A DNA stretch of 7,805 nucleotides, from positions 1 through 7,805 of the forward strand of contig DFHZ01000115.1 in NCBI GenBank assembly GCA_002371985.1, read 5' to 3'. The notes below the pieces were generated by a model. It saw only the letters and a list, made by a program, of their open reading frames with translations. It ran no database searches and was not told the DNA's origin. Made by a program: the position numbers and the translations under genes. Positions 1-5,473 of this stretch are shown in pieces. The DNA comes from Ruminococcaceae bacterium UBA3710 (GTDB taxonomy: Bacteria > Bacillota > Clostridia > Oscillospirales > Acutalibacteraceae). Numbering within the stretch: position 1 is the stretch's first letter; every line of letters begins with the position of its first letter.

Positions 1-37
1 GCTACGCGGGTGGATATTTATTTATCCTAGGCAAGTC

Positions 38-66
38 TTGAAAGGCTGTAAGCGTTATGATATAAT
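38..66 (+). promoter_or_regulatory. Sigma-A type promoter with extended -10, upstream of the acetyltransferase gene
   Basis: A -35 box TTGAAA (38-43) is separated by exactly 17 nt from a perfect -10 TATAAT (61-66). The -10 is preceded by TGn (TGA, 58-60), giving an extended -10. Transcription should start near 73, leaving a leader of about 65 nt before the start codon at 138. This is the only promoter in the window with both a good -35 and an extended -10. Confidence 0.8.
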
Positions 67-137
67 CTTATGGGCAAATTTAAAACAGAAAATATAAAAT
101 AAATATTGTTTTGCTCAAATATCGGGAGATGAATACT

Positions 138-749
138 ATGACAGAAAAAGAAAAAATGCTTTTTGGGAAAATATATGACCCGAGTGATGACGAACTTTTT
201 AAAATGCGAACAAAGGCACACAAATTATCTCAAAAATACAATAACCTATACGACGATAATAAAAAAAGACAAAAAATTATAGAAAAATTGATACCGAATC
301 ACGGTGAAGGTCTTTATTTGCAAGGACCGATTTATTTTGATTACGGTTTATTTACATCGTTCGGCAAAAACTGCTACGCAAATTTTAATTTTACCGTGTT
401 AGATACCTGCCCTGTTAATATCGGCGATAATGTATTTTTCGGACCTAATTGCACGATAGCGACTCCCGTTCATCCTTTCAGGTGGCAGGAGAGAAATATG
501 AAACTTAAAGAAGATGGCACGGTATATGATGACGAATACGGAAAGCCGATTACAATTCATTCTAATTGCTGGATTGCAAGTAATGTAGTGATTACAGGCG
601 GTGTAACGATAGGTGAAGGATGCGTGATAGGAGCAGGAAGCGTCGTAACCCGTGATATTCCGCCCAATTCCCTTGCGGTAGGAAACCCTTGCAGAGTAAT
701 TCGTCAGATTAGTGAAAAAGATTCCGTGAAGTATAAAAACCTATATTAA
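138..749 (+). CDS. Maltose/galactoside O-acetyltransferase-like protein (LacA/Maa/NodL family, left-handed beta-helix)
   Basis: A 203-residue acyltransferase of the hexapeptide-repeat family, which moves acetyl from acetyl-CoA to a hydroxyl of a sugar in the cytoplasm. Residues 1-55 form the charged N-terminal mac domain (MTEKEKMLFGKIYDPSDDEL). Residues about 58-190 carry hexapeptide turns (NIGDNVFFGPNCTI, TIGEGCVIGAGSVV) and end in the family signature VGNPCRVI. The probable catalytic His is H112 in TPVHPF, matching the THP motif of Maa/LacA. The length equals that of E. coli LacA. The start at 138 is chosen because GGGAG (124-128) lies 9 nt upstream. An in-frame ATG at 129 touches that site and a TTG at 111 precedes it. 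Compared with Maa there are extra residues after the catalytic His (RWQERNMKLKEDGTVYDDEY). The acceptor sugar cannot be told from sequence; other xenobiotic or cell-envelope acetyltransferases of the family remain possible. The stop codon directly abuts an inverted-repeat element. Confidence 0.93.
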   Translation: MTEKEKMLFGKIYDPSDDELFKMRTKAHKLSQKYNNLYDDNKKRQKIIEKLIPNHGEGLYLQGPIYFDYGLFTSFGKNCYANFNFTVLDTCPVNIGDNVFFGPNCTIATPVHPFRWQERNMKLKEDGTVYDDEYGKPITIHSNCWIASNVVITGGVTIGEGCVIGAGSVVTRDIPPNSLAVGNPCRVIRQISEKDSVKYKNLY

Positions 750-1028
750 GACTTACTGTTGGTAAGGACAAATCGGTTTTGGAAGGCAATTTTTGCTACG
801 GTCATTGCCTCAAAACCTTGACATACGCCAGTATGCCAACATTTTTCGGCTTCGACCGATAGCCGAAAATTGCATCTTACAAAACTGCTTCGCACCTGAA
901 AAAGAGAAAAATACGAGAAATTTTTGGTGCGAAGGACAAAGCAAGGCTGACGCCTTGCGAGGACGACAAGCCTGAAAGAGCCGGATTTTTCCTTTTCTCA
1001 GGCGTTTTGTCCTTATCAACAGTAAGTC
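750..1028. repeat. 279-bp non-coding element with 23-bp terminal inverted repeats and six internal hairpins (MITE-like)
   Basis: The left end 750-772 (GACTTACTGTTGG...) is the reverse complement of the right end 1006-1028 at 22 of 23 positions; the one mismatch is at 763/1016... (G-C versus T in the C column). Between the ends lie six dyads in a row: 775-781 with 811-817 plus 784-790 with 804-810 (14 pairs with a 2-nt bulge); 822-826 with 831-835; 843-851 with 861-869 (9 pairs); 888-896 with 926-934 (9 pairs); 941-947 with 952-958 (7 pairs, 4-nt loop); 970-975 with 998-1003, with GGA/TCC inside. No transposase is encoded. The bases flanking each end are AA on both sides, too short to prove a target duplication. 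The form suggests a non-autonomous mobile element or a structured RNA cassette. Short ORFs in it (793-975 on +, 810-1049 on -) look spurious. Confidence 0.75.
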
Positions 1029-1089
1029 AAGATGTATAATAAAAAACAAACATTCCTCATATTATTTTAAAAGATAATAACCGAATATT

Positions 1090-1133
1090 AAGCCAACATT
1101 TTCAAAAATTAAAAATGTCGGCTTTAATTTTTT
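1090..1133 (+). terminator. Intrinsic terminator before the membrane-protein gene
   Basis: The arms 1090-1102 (AAGCCAACATTTT) and 1112-1124 (AAAATGTCGGCTT) pair at 12 of 13 positions around a 9-nt loop. A T-rich run ending in six Ts (1123-1133) follows. It probably ends transcription from the acetyltransferase gene, now displaced downstream by the inverted-repeat element. The stretch 1029-1089 between the element and this hairpin is AT-rich and shows nothing else. Confidence 0.75.
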
Positions 1134-1151
1134 GAATAATTATGTTATAAT
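1123..1151 (+). promoter_or_regulatory. Extended -10 promoter for the six-helix membrane protein
   Basis: The -10 TATAAT is at 1146-1151, with TGT at 1143-1145 forming an extended -10. The -35 position (1123-1128, TTTAAT) is weak and overlaps the U tract of the upstream terminator. The block matches the promoter ending at 1925 at about 22 of 27 positions. Confidence 0.65.
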
Positions 1152-1202
1152 AAACAGGGTGAAGTGTAGTTTTATAAATACTAAAAATAGGCGGAGTGAG
1201 AA

Positions 1203-1862
1203 TTGAGCAAAAGAAAAGAGTTCATTTACAGGTGGAGAATAGATTACGATTTTAATACCGTTATATCTGCTTTCGGGTCGCTTCTGGTAACTACGGTTTT
1301 TGCTTTGTATAACGGTTTTATCGGCATTTCGCATTCTTCGTTGTGGCATGGGGCTATTTGTGTTTACTATATTATTCTTGTGATTTTTCGTGGAATGATT
1401 GTGTTGGCAAGGAGAAAAATTTCATTTTCGCAAAACAGCGAAAAAGCAAGAAACAAGGTTTATATGGTGGCAGCAATTTTGCTACTGATTTTGAATTTCA
1501 GTTTGATAATTCCGGTGTCCTTAATGGTCAGGCATCAAAAGCCCGTCAATCTTTCTCTTATTCCTGCAATATCTATGGCGGTTTATACGACATATAAGAT
1601 TATAATGGCATCTATAAATCTTAAAAGAAGAAAAAATTCTGCCGATAGTCTTATAAGGTTGCTTAGGACAATCAATTTTATAGACGCACTTGTATCAATT
1701 CTTACACTTCAAAATACCTTGATTATGGTAAACTCAAAGACAAGTAGCATTACCATGACCCGTTTGGCAACTATCACCGGTGCATCGGTTTTGTTGATTA
1801 TTTTATTCCTTTCTGTCGGAGCAATTAAAAAGGGCATTATGAATATAAGAAAAAGTGAATAA
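1203..1862 (+). CDS. Polytopic (about six-helix) membrane protein of unknown function
   Basis: I do not recognise the family. The 219-residue product is basic at its N terminus (MSKRKEFIYRWR) and has about six hydrophobic helices, near residues 19-40, 49-69, 86-108, 117-138, 157-176 and 187-207. Lys/Arg-rich loops (ARRK, KRRK, KKG) alternate with the helices, and both termini are probably cytoplasmic. There is no signal peptide, enzyme motif or transporter signature. The start is TTG at 1203, supported by GGAG (1193-1196) 6 nt upstream; the first in-frame ATG would remove about 64 residues and two helices. It has its own extended -10 promoter and is followed by a terminator, so it looks monocistronic. 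A smaller + strand ORF at 1343-1597 in another frame is a shadow. Confidence 0.82.
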   Translation: MSKRKEFIYRWRIDYDFNTVISAFGSLLVTTVFALYNGFIGISHSSLWHGAICVYYIILVIFRGMIVLARRKISFSQNSEKARNKVYMVAAILLLILNFSLIIPVSLMVRHQKPVNLSLIPAISMAVYTTYKIIMASINLKRRKNSADSLIRLLRTINFIDALVSILTLQNTLIMVNSKTSSITMTRLATITGASVLLIILFLSVGAIKKGIMNIRKSE

Positions 1863-1869
1863 AAGTAAG

Positions 1870-1906
1870 AGCCGATATTTTATAAAATATATCGGCTTTT
1901 ATTTTA
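1870..1906 (+). terminator. Intrinsic terminator of the membrane-protein gene
   Basis: AGCCGATA (1870-1877) pairs with TATCGGCT (1890-1897), and an inner AT stem (TTTTA/TAAAA) continues it with a 2-nt bulge. A T-rich tract follows (1897-1905). It begins 8 nt after the stop codon. Confidence 0.8.
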
Positions 1907-1925
1907 TGGGAAATTATGTTATAAT
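1899..1925 (+). promoter_or_regulatory. Extended -10 promoter for the NimA-like gene
   Basis: The -10 TATAAT (1920-1925) is preceded by TGT (1917-1919). The upstream segment 1899-1912 (TTATTTTATGGGAA) is identical to 2842-2855 at the same distance from the -10 of another promoter. The -35 position falls in the U tract of the preceding terminator and is poor (TTTTAT, 1897-1902). Confidence 0.7.
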
Positions 1926-1955
1926 TAAAAAAACTTAAATTATTGCGAGGCAAAT

Positions 1956-2432
1956 ATGTTCAGAAATATGCGAAGGGCAAAGCAACAAATTTCTTATGAA
2001 GAGTGTATAACTCTGCTTAAAACGGAAACAAGAGGTGTTTTATCTTTGATGGGTGATAACGGCTATCCTTACGGGATACCGCTTAATCATTACTTTTGTG
2101 AAGAAGACGGCAAGATTTATTTTCACGGTGCAAAAGAGGGACACAAAATTGACTCGATAAATAATTGTAATAAAGTATGCTATACCGTTTTTGACAAGGG
2201 CTACAGAAAAGAAGGAGAATGGGCTCTTAATGTAAAAAGCGTTGTTGTGTTCGCAAAGATAAACTTTGTTACCGATGAAAACAAAGCAAAAGAAATATGC
2301 TCAAAGTTATGCCGAAAATTCACCGACGACGAGGAATATCTGAAAAGAGAACTTGAACACGCACTTAGCAGAGTTCTTTGCCTTGAATTAACACCCGAAC
2401 ATATCAGCGGAAAACTTGTAAACGAATCGTAG
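1956..2432 (+). CDS. Pyridoxamine 5'-phosphate oxidase-fold flavoprotein, NimA-like
   Basis: A 158-residue protein of the split-barrel FMN-binding family that includes the Nim 5-nitroimidazole-resistance proteins, small cytoplasmic dimers holding a flavin. The visible signature is the N-terminal MRRAKQQIS, then GVLSLMGDNGYPYGIPLNHYF (residues 27-47) and IYFHGAKEGHKID (54-66, with H57), which matches the family pattern YFHxAxxGxK. The C-terminal part has the helical segment typical of the family (KAKEICSKLCRKF). ATG 1956 is preferred because GCGAGG (1945-1950) lies 5 nt upstream; ATG 1968, which would start at MRRAK like many Nim proteins, is the alternative. It is followed after only 7 nt by an ACT-domain gene, probably co-transcribed. 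Family members often have unknown physiological substrates, so drug resistance must not be assumed. Confidence 0.88.
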   Translation: MFRNMRRAKQQISYEECITLLKTETRGVLSLMGDNGYPYGIPLNHYFCEEDGKIYFHGAKEGHKIDSINNCNKVCYTVFDKGYRKEGEWALNVKSVVVFAKINFVTDENKAKEICSKLCRKFTDDEEYLKRELEHALSRVLCLELTPEHISGKLVNES

Positions 2433-2439
2433 AGTATTG

Positions 2440-2814
2440 ATGGATATTATGAACATAAAAAAATTACCTTATAACTTTACTGTATGTAAACTTGAAAAGA
2501 TAACGGATATGAATACAGTATCGGAGTTTTATTTTATAGGCAAAACCGACGAAGAATTATCGCTGGTTTGCAAGACCGAAGACGCACCTGCAAATACGGT
2601 CGAGCGGGATGACGGTTGGAAATGTTTTCGCATTGAAGGAGTTCTCGATTTTTCCATGATTGGTATTTTATCAAAACTGTCGGGAATACTTGCCGAAAAT
2701 AATATCGGAATATTTGCCGTTTCAACATATAATACAGACTATATCCTCGTCAAAGAAGAAAACTTTGAAAAGGCATTGACTGTTTTAAAAACAGAAGGAT
2801 ACCGAATAATATAG
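2440..2814 (+). CDS. ACT-domain protein (CASTOR/COG3603-type small ligand-binding protein)
   Basis: A 124-residue protein with an N-terminal segment IKKLPYNFTVCKL and a C-terminal ACT-like domain (about residues 66-124). The core GVLDFSMIGILSKLSGILAENNIGIFAVSTYNT (in two parts, 67-84 and 85-99) followed by DYILVKEENFEKAL is characteristic of small stand-alone ACT proteins of the CASTOR_ACT type. ACT domains bind amino acids or other small effectors and regulate partner enzymes; no catalytic residues are visible. It begins 7 nt after the NimA-like stop codon. The ribosome site is weak (AGAG, 2431-2434, 5 nt before ATG 2440). TTG 2437 and ATG 2449 are possible alternative starts. Its ligand and its partner are unknown; the tight spacing suggests co-expression with the flavoprotein. 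No convincing terminator follows. Confidence 0.85.
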   Translation: MDIMNIKKLPYNFTVCKLEKITDMNTVSEFYFIGKTDEELSLVCKTEDAPANTVERDDGWKCFRIEGVLDFSMIGILSKLSGILAENNIGIFAVSTYNTDYILVKEENFEKALTVLKTEGYRII

Positions 2815-2841
2815 AATAAAGGCACTATAAATTACCCTGTG

Positions 2842-2868
2842 TTATTTTATGGGAATATATGCTATAAT
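2842..2868 (+). promoter_or_regulatory. Extended -10 promoter for the phosphoribosyltransferase-like gene
   Basis: TATAAT at 2863-2868 is preceded by TGC (2860-2862). The block 2842-2868 matches 1899-1925 at 24 of 27 positions, including 14 identical bases upstream. The -35 position is poor (TGTTAT, 2840-2845). Confidence 0.7.
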
Positions 2869-2893
2869 AAATTTGCAGTAATTTAGTGCATTA

Positions 2894-2918
2894 ACCCTTA
2901 TCTATTCTTGATATGGGT
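2894..2918 (+). other. Hairpin in the 5' leader of the phosphoribosyltransferase-like gene
   Basis: ACCCTTATC (2894-2902) pairs with GATATGGGT (2910-2918) at 8 of 9 positions around a 7-nt loop. It ends 12 nt before the AGGAG site (2931-2935) and has no U tract, so it is not a terminator. It may affect translation or mRNA stability; it may also be chance in AT-rich DNA. Confidence 0.4.
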
Positions 2919-2942
2919 AAAATAATAAAAAGGAGAATAGTT

Positions 2943-3584
2943 ATGCCGTCTAATCAATCTTATGTAATTCAAACAAAGCACAAGAACTTGCTTTTGCGAG
3001 TTTCAAAGGGACATTTTGCAACCAGCCACAGTCATATAAACTATTATATTGATGTAACTATGCAAAAATCTCGCTTATCCGAAGCGAAAGCGGTAGCAGA
3101 TGAGTTAGTTTCATATTACAATTCAAGTACGATAGTAGATACTATTCTTTGCCTTGACGGTACGCAGGTTATAGGGACTTGTCTTGCCGAGGCTTTGACG
3201 GAAGGTTCGTTCATCAATTTGAATTCACACAAAACTATTTATATTGTTACTCCCGAGCATACTTCGGGAAGTCAACTTATTTTCAGGGATAGTGCTGTAC
3301 CTATGATTGAGGGTAAGCATGTTTTGATATTGGCGGCTTCCGTTACTACAGGTTTTACGGCAAGAGGTGCAATCGAAGCCATAAACTATTACGGCGGAAA
3401 GATTGCCGGAATATCCGCAATCTTTGCTACAACAGACGATTGTATGGGCTATCCTGTTGAGTCGGTATTTGACCCTAAAGACCTTTCCGATTACGCAAGT
3501 TACAGTTCGCACGAATGCCCTATGTGTAAGGCAGGGAAACCGGTTGACGCACTTGTAAATAGTTTTGGATATTCAAAGTTGTAA
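2943..3584 (+). CDS. Divergent orotate-phosphoribosyltransferase-like protein (type I PRTase fold) lacking the acidic pair of the PRPP motif
   Basis: A 213-residue protein with the layout of a type I phosphoribosyltransferase: N-terminal hood (IQTKHKNLLLRVSKGHFATS), a Rossmann-like core with VDTILCLDGTQVIG (65-78), a PRPP-loop segment HVLILAASVTTGFTARGAIE (126-145) and a C-terminal CPMCKAGKPVDAL (192-204). In active family members the PRPP loop reads four hydrophobic residues, two acidic residues, two others, then (S/T)TG; here the acidic pair is A131-A132. The family links PRPP to orotate or a purine base in nucleotide synthesis or salvage, but without the acidic pair activity is doubtful. 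I recall related Clostridia proteins with the same kind of change, so this seems a family trait and not a sequencing error. The start at 2943 is set by AAGGAG (2930-2935) 7 nt upstream; ATG 2913 lies inside the leader hairpin and before this site. No pyr or pur genes are nearby. Confidence 0.85.
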   Translation: MPSNQSYVIQTKHKNLLLRVSKGHFATSHSHINYYIDVTMQKSRLSEAKAVADELVSYYNSSTIVDTILCLDGTQVIGTCLAEALTEGSFINLNSHKTIYIVTPEHTSGSQLIFRDSAVPMIEGKHVLILAASVTTGFTARGAIEAINYYGGKIAGISAIFATTDDCMGYPVESVFDPKDLSDYASYSSHECPMCKAGKPVDALVNSFGYSKL

Positions 3585-3604
3585 TATTCAATGTATTGTA
3601 TTAA

Positions 3605-3631
3605 CCCCGAACCGTGATTGACGGTTCGGGG
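3605..3631 (+). other. Perfect 11-bp GC-rich hairpin between the PRTase-like and alcohol dehydrogenase genes
   Basis: CCCCGAACCGT (3605-3615) pairs perfectly with ACGGTTCGGGG (3621-3631) around the loop GATTG. It lies 20 nt after the PRTase-like stop codon, where a terminator is expected, but the bases after it (CTAAGGTGCGG) hold no U tract; five Ts come only from about 3652. It could be a Rho-independent terminator of unusual type, an mRNA 3'-end stabiliser, or a leader structure of the downstream operon. Confidence 0.55.
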
Positions 3632-3679
3632 CTAAGGTGCGGAGTTGGTAATTTTTCTATTTAGGGAGTAGTTTATCCT

Positions 3680-4852
3680 ATGAACGATTTTAAGTTTTTT
3701 ATTCCTACCGAAGTTGTGTTCGGTAGGGAAGCCGAAAACAGGGCAGGAGAATGTACTGCCAAATACGGAAAAAGAGCATTTCTTGTTTACGGAATGGGAA
3801 GTGTATTAAAAAGCGGTTTGCTAAGCCGAGTAACATCTTCGCTTGAAAAATCGGGCATTGACTATTTTCTTTTCGGCGGTGCTTCTCCAAATCCTACATT
3901 ATCCCATGCCGAAGAGGGCGTAAAAAAAGCAGTTGAGTTCGGTGCCGATATTATAATCGGAATAGGTGGCGGAAGTGCTATTGATACGGCAAAAGCCATA
4001 GCCCACGGAACGGCAAACCCGAATGTTTCACTTTGGGATATATGGACAAAAAAAGAACCTCTTGTCCGTTCTCTGCCGATAGGAGCAGTATTGACTATGG
4101 CAGCGGCGGGAAGCGAAATGAGCGATTCTGCTGTTCTTACAAATGAAACAATAGGCAAAAAGGCAGGTATAAATACTGATTTCAATCGTTGTAAATTTGC
4201 TATTGTAAACCCTGCTTTGGGTGCAACCGTTCCGAAATATCAACTCGCCGCAGGTATAACCGATATAATGATGCATACGCTTGAAAGGTATTTTATACCC
4301 GAAATAAAGGCGGACCTTACCGACGAAATTGCAGAAGGGTTATTGAGAACGGTTATAAAAAACGGAAAAATTGTTCTTCAAAACCCGAATGATTATGATG
4401 CTATGTCTGAGATTTTTTGGGCATCAAGCCTTTCACATAACAACCTGACCGAGTGCGGTAGAGGAAAGGACTTTTCGGTACATAAACTCGGTCATGCACT
4501 TTCGGCAAAATACGGCGTTACGCACGGTGCGTCCCTCGCTTGCGTTTGGGGTGCTTGGGCGAACGAGGTTTATACCGATTGCATCCCCCGTTTTTGCAAA
4601 TATGCAGAAAAAGTTTGGAATGTAAAAGAGGGCTGTGCGGAAGATACCGCAAAAGAGGGAATACGCCGTACGGTTGAATACTTTTCTTCTATCGGAATGC
4701 CTACATCACTCTCGGAACTTGGTATCAGTCCGAAAGATGAAGAAATCAGAGCCTTGTCGCTTGATGCTACTATGAACGATACCGTAAAACTTTCACGAAT
4801 TAAACCTCTTGGTGCAAGAGAAGTCGAAAGAATATACAGATTGGCGAAATAG
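3680..4852 (+). CDS. Iron-containing alcohol dehydrogenase, YqhD/butanol dehydrogenase (BDH) type
   Basis: A full-length 390-residue group III metal-dependent alcohol dehydrogenase that reduces aldehydes such as butyraldehyde to alcohols in the cytoplasm. The N-terminal nucleotide-binding domain has GIGGGSAIDTAKAIA (94-108). The C-terminal helical domain holds the four metal ligands D195 and H199 (ITDIMMHTLERYF) and H268 and H282 (VHKLGHALSAKYGVTHG). Their spacings equal those of YqhD D194/H198/H267/H281. After the second strand it reads LVYGMGSVLKSG (35-46), like the YGGGS segment of NADPH-using YqhD, with no Asp in the place that selects NAD in FucO. NADPH preference is therefore an inference. 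The ribosome site GGGAG (3664-3668) is 11 nt upstream. The gene is followed after 18 nt by a TMEM175-like channel gene, suggesting an operon. No clear promoter is visible between 3585 and 3679. The true substrate is unknown. Confidence 0.93.
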   Translation: MNDFKFFIPTEVVFGREAENRAGECTAKYGKRAFLVYGMGSVLKSGLLSRVTSSLEKSGIDYFLFGGASPNPTLSHAEEGVKKAVEFGADIIIGIGGGSAIDTAKAIAHGTANPNVSLWDIWTKKEPLVRSLPIGAVLTMAAAGSEMSDSAVLTNETIGKKAGINTDFNRCKFAIVNPALGATVPKYQLAAGITDIMMHTLERYFIPEIKADLTDEIAEGLLRTVIKNGKIVLQNPNDYDAMSEIFWASSLSHNNLTECGRGKDFSVHKLGHALSAKYGVTHGASLACVWGAWANEVYTDCIPRFCKYAEKVWNVKEGCAEDTAKEGIRRTVEYFSSIGMPTSLSELGISPKDEEIRALSLDATMNDTVKLSRIKPLGAREVERIYRLAK

Positions 4853-4870
4853 TTATAGAAGGGAAACAAA

Positions 4871-5449
4871 ATGAGCAAAGATAGATTTGTCGCTTTTTTT
4901 GATGCGATTATGGCAATTATTATGACGATAGTGGTTCTGGAATTTGTTATCCCAAGCGGAACGAATTGGTCAGATTTAGATACTTTAGGCTATCAGGTTT
5001 TTGCCTATGCAATATCATTTTTTTGGTTAGGCGGAATGTGGATTAACATTCACAATATCTGGCATAATGTCGATATAATCGACCGAAGTGTTTTATGGAC
5101 GAATATCGCAATGCTGTTTTTTTCTTCAATGATACCGTTTTTGGTGGTTTATGTGGGAAGAAACATAAATGAAACCGTCCCCGAAGTTTTATACGGCATG
5201 GATGTGCTTTGTATTACCGTTCTCAATGAAATAAGTGTCGAATTACTCGCAAGGCACCACGAATGCGTAAAGGCAAAAATTAAATCATTCAGGCTCTCTA
5301 TTATTATCGATATTGCGATAAAAGTTGTCGGTATTATTTTTGGCATAACTGTATTTCCTATGGCAATTCTAATCTCTGTTATAGTTGCTATGATATTTTT
5401 AATCGTTTGGATAACTATAACGAGAGAGCAGGATGTAAATATTGATTAA
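4871..5449 (+). CDS. TMEM175-like integral membrane protein (DUF1211), putative potassium channel
   Basis: A 192-residue protein with about six transmembrane helices (near 6-26, 38-62, 74-96, 104-124, 142-160, 162-182). The first helix carries the family signature as RFVAFFDAIMAIIMTI (5-20), matching the R-x3-F-S-D-G/A-x2-A-I-x2-T motif of TMEM175/DUF1211 proteins, with F in place of the Ser. Bacterial members have six helices per subunit and form tetrameric, weakly selective potassium channels. Whether this variant conducts ions is not shown. The start at 4871 follows GAAGGG (4858-4863) by 7 nt. The gene lies 18 nt after the alcohol dehydrogenase and 24 nt before a small membrane protein, so the three are probably co-transcribed. 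The reason for linking a channel to an alcohol dehydrogenase is not evident. Confidence 0.85.
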   Translation: MSKDRFVAFFDAIMAIIMTIVVLEFVIPSGTNWSDLDTLGYQVFAYAISFFWLGGMWINIHNIWHNVDIIDRSVLWTNIAMLFFSSMIPFLVVYVGRNINETVPEVLYGMDVLCITVLNEISVELLARHHECVKAKIKSFRLSIIIDIAIKVVGIIFGITVFPMAILISVIVAMIFLIVWITITREQDVNID

Positions 5450-5473
5450 AGTGCAGAAACGGAGCGAAAAATT

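Noticed and set aside
12..27. Small GGATA/TATCC dyad at the left edge of the window
   Set aside because: Only 5 bp and no following U tract; could be the remnant of an upstream gene or terminator, but cannot be supported.
27..221. 64-aa - strand ORF overlapping the first promoter and the start of the acetyltransferase gene
   Set aside because: Low-complexity Phe/Ile-rich product antisense to a well-supported gene and promoter.
793..975. 60-aa + strand ORF inside the inverted-repeat element
   Set aside because: It runs through hairpins of the element, has no ribosome site and no recognisable domain; its codons are explained by the palindromic DNA.
1035..1040. TATAAT just outside the right end of the inverted-repeat element as an outward promoter
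   Set aside because: No -35 at acceptable distance (TTGTCC at 1007-1012 leaves 22 nt), no correctly spaced TGn, and a terminator lies 50 bp downstream.
810..1049. 79-aa - strand ORF across the right half of the inverted-repeat element
   Set aside because: No ribosome binding site, composition driven by the repeat, and it extends past the element end; judged spurious.
3862..4185. 107-aa - strand ORF antisense to the YqhD-like gene (also 4028-4276 and 4570-4878)
   Set aside because: Antisense shadows of a strongly supported alcohol dehydrogenase; no independent motifs.
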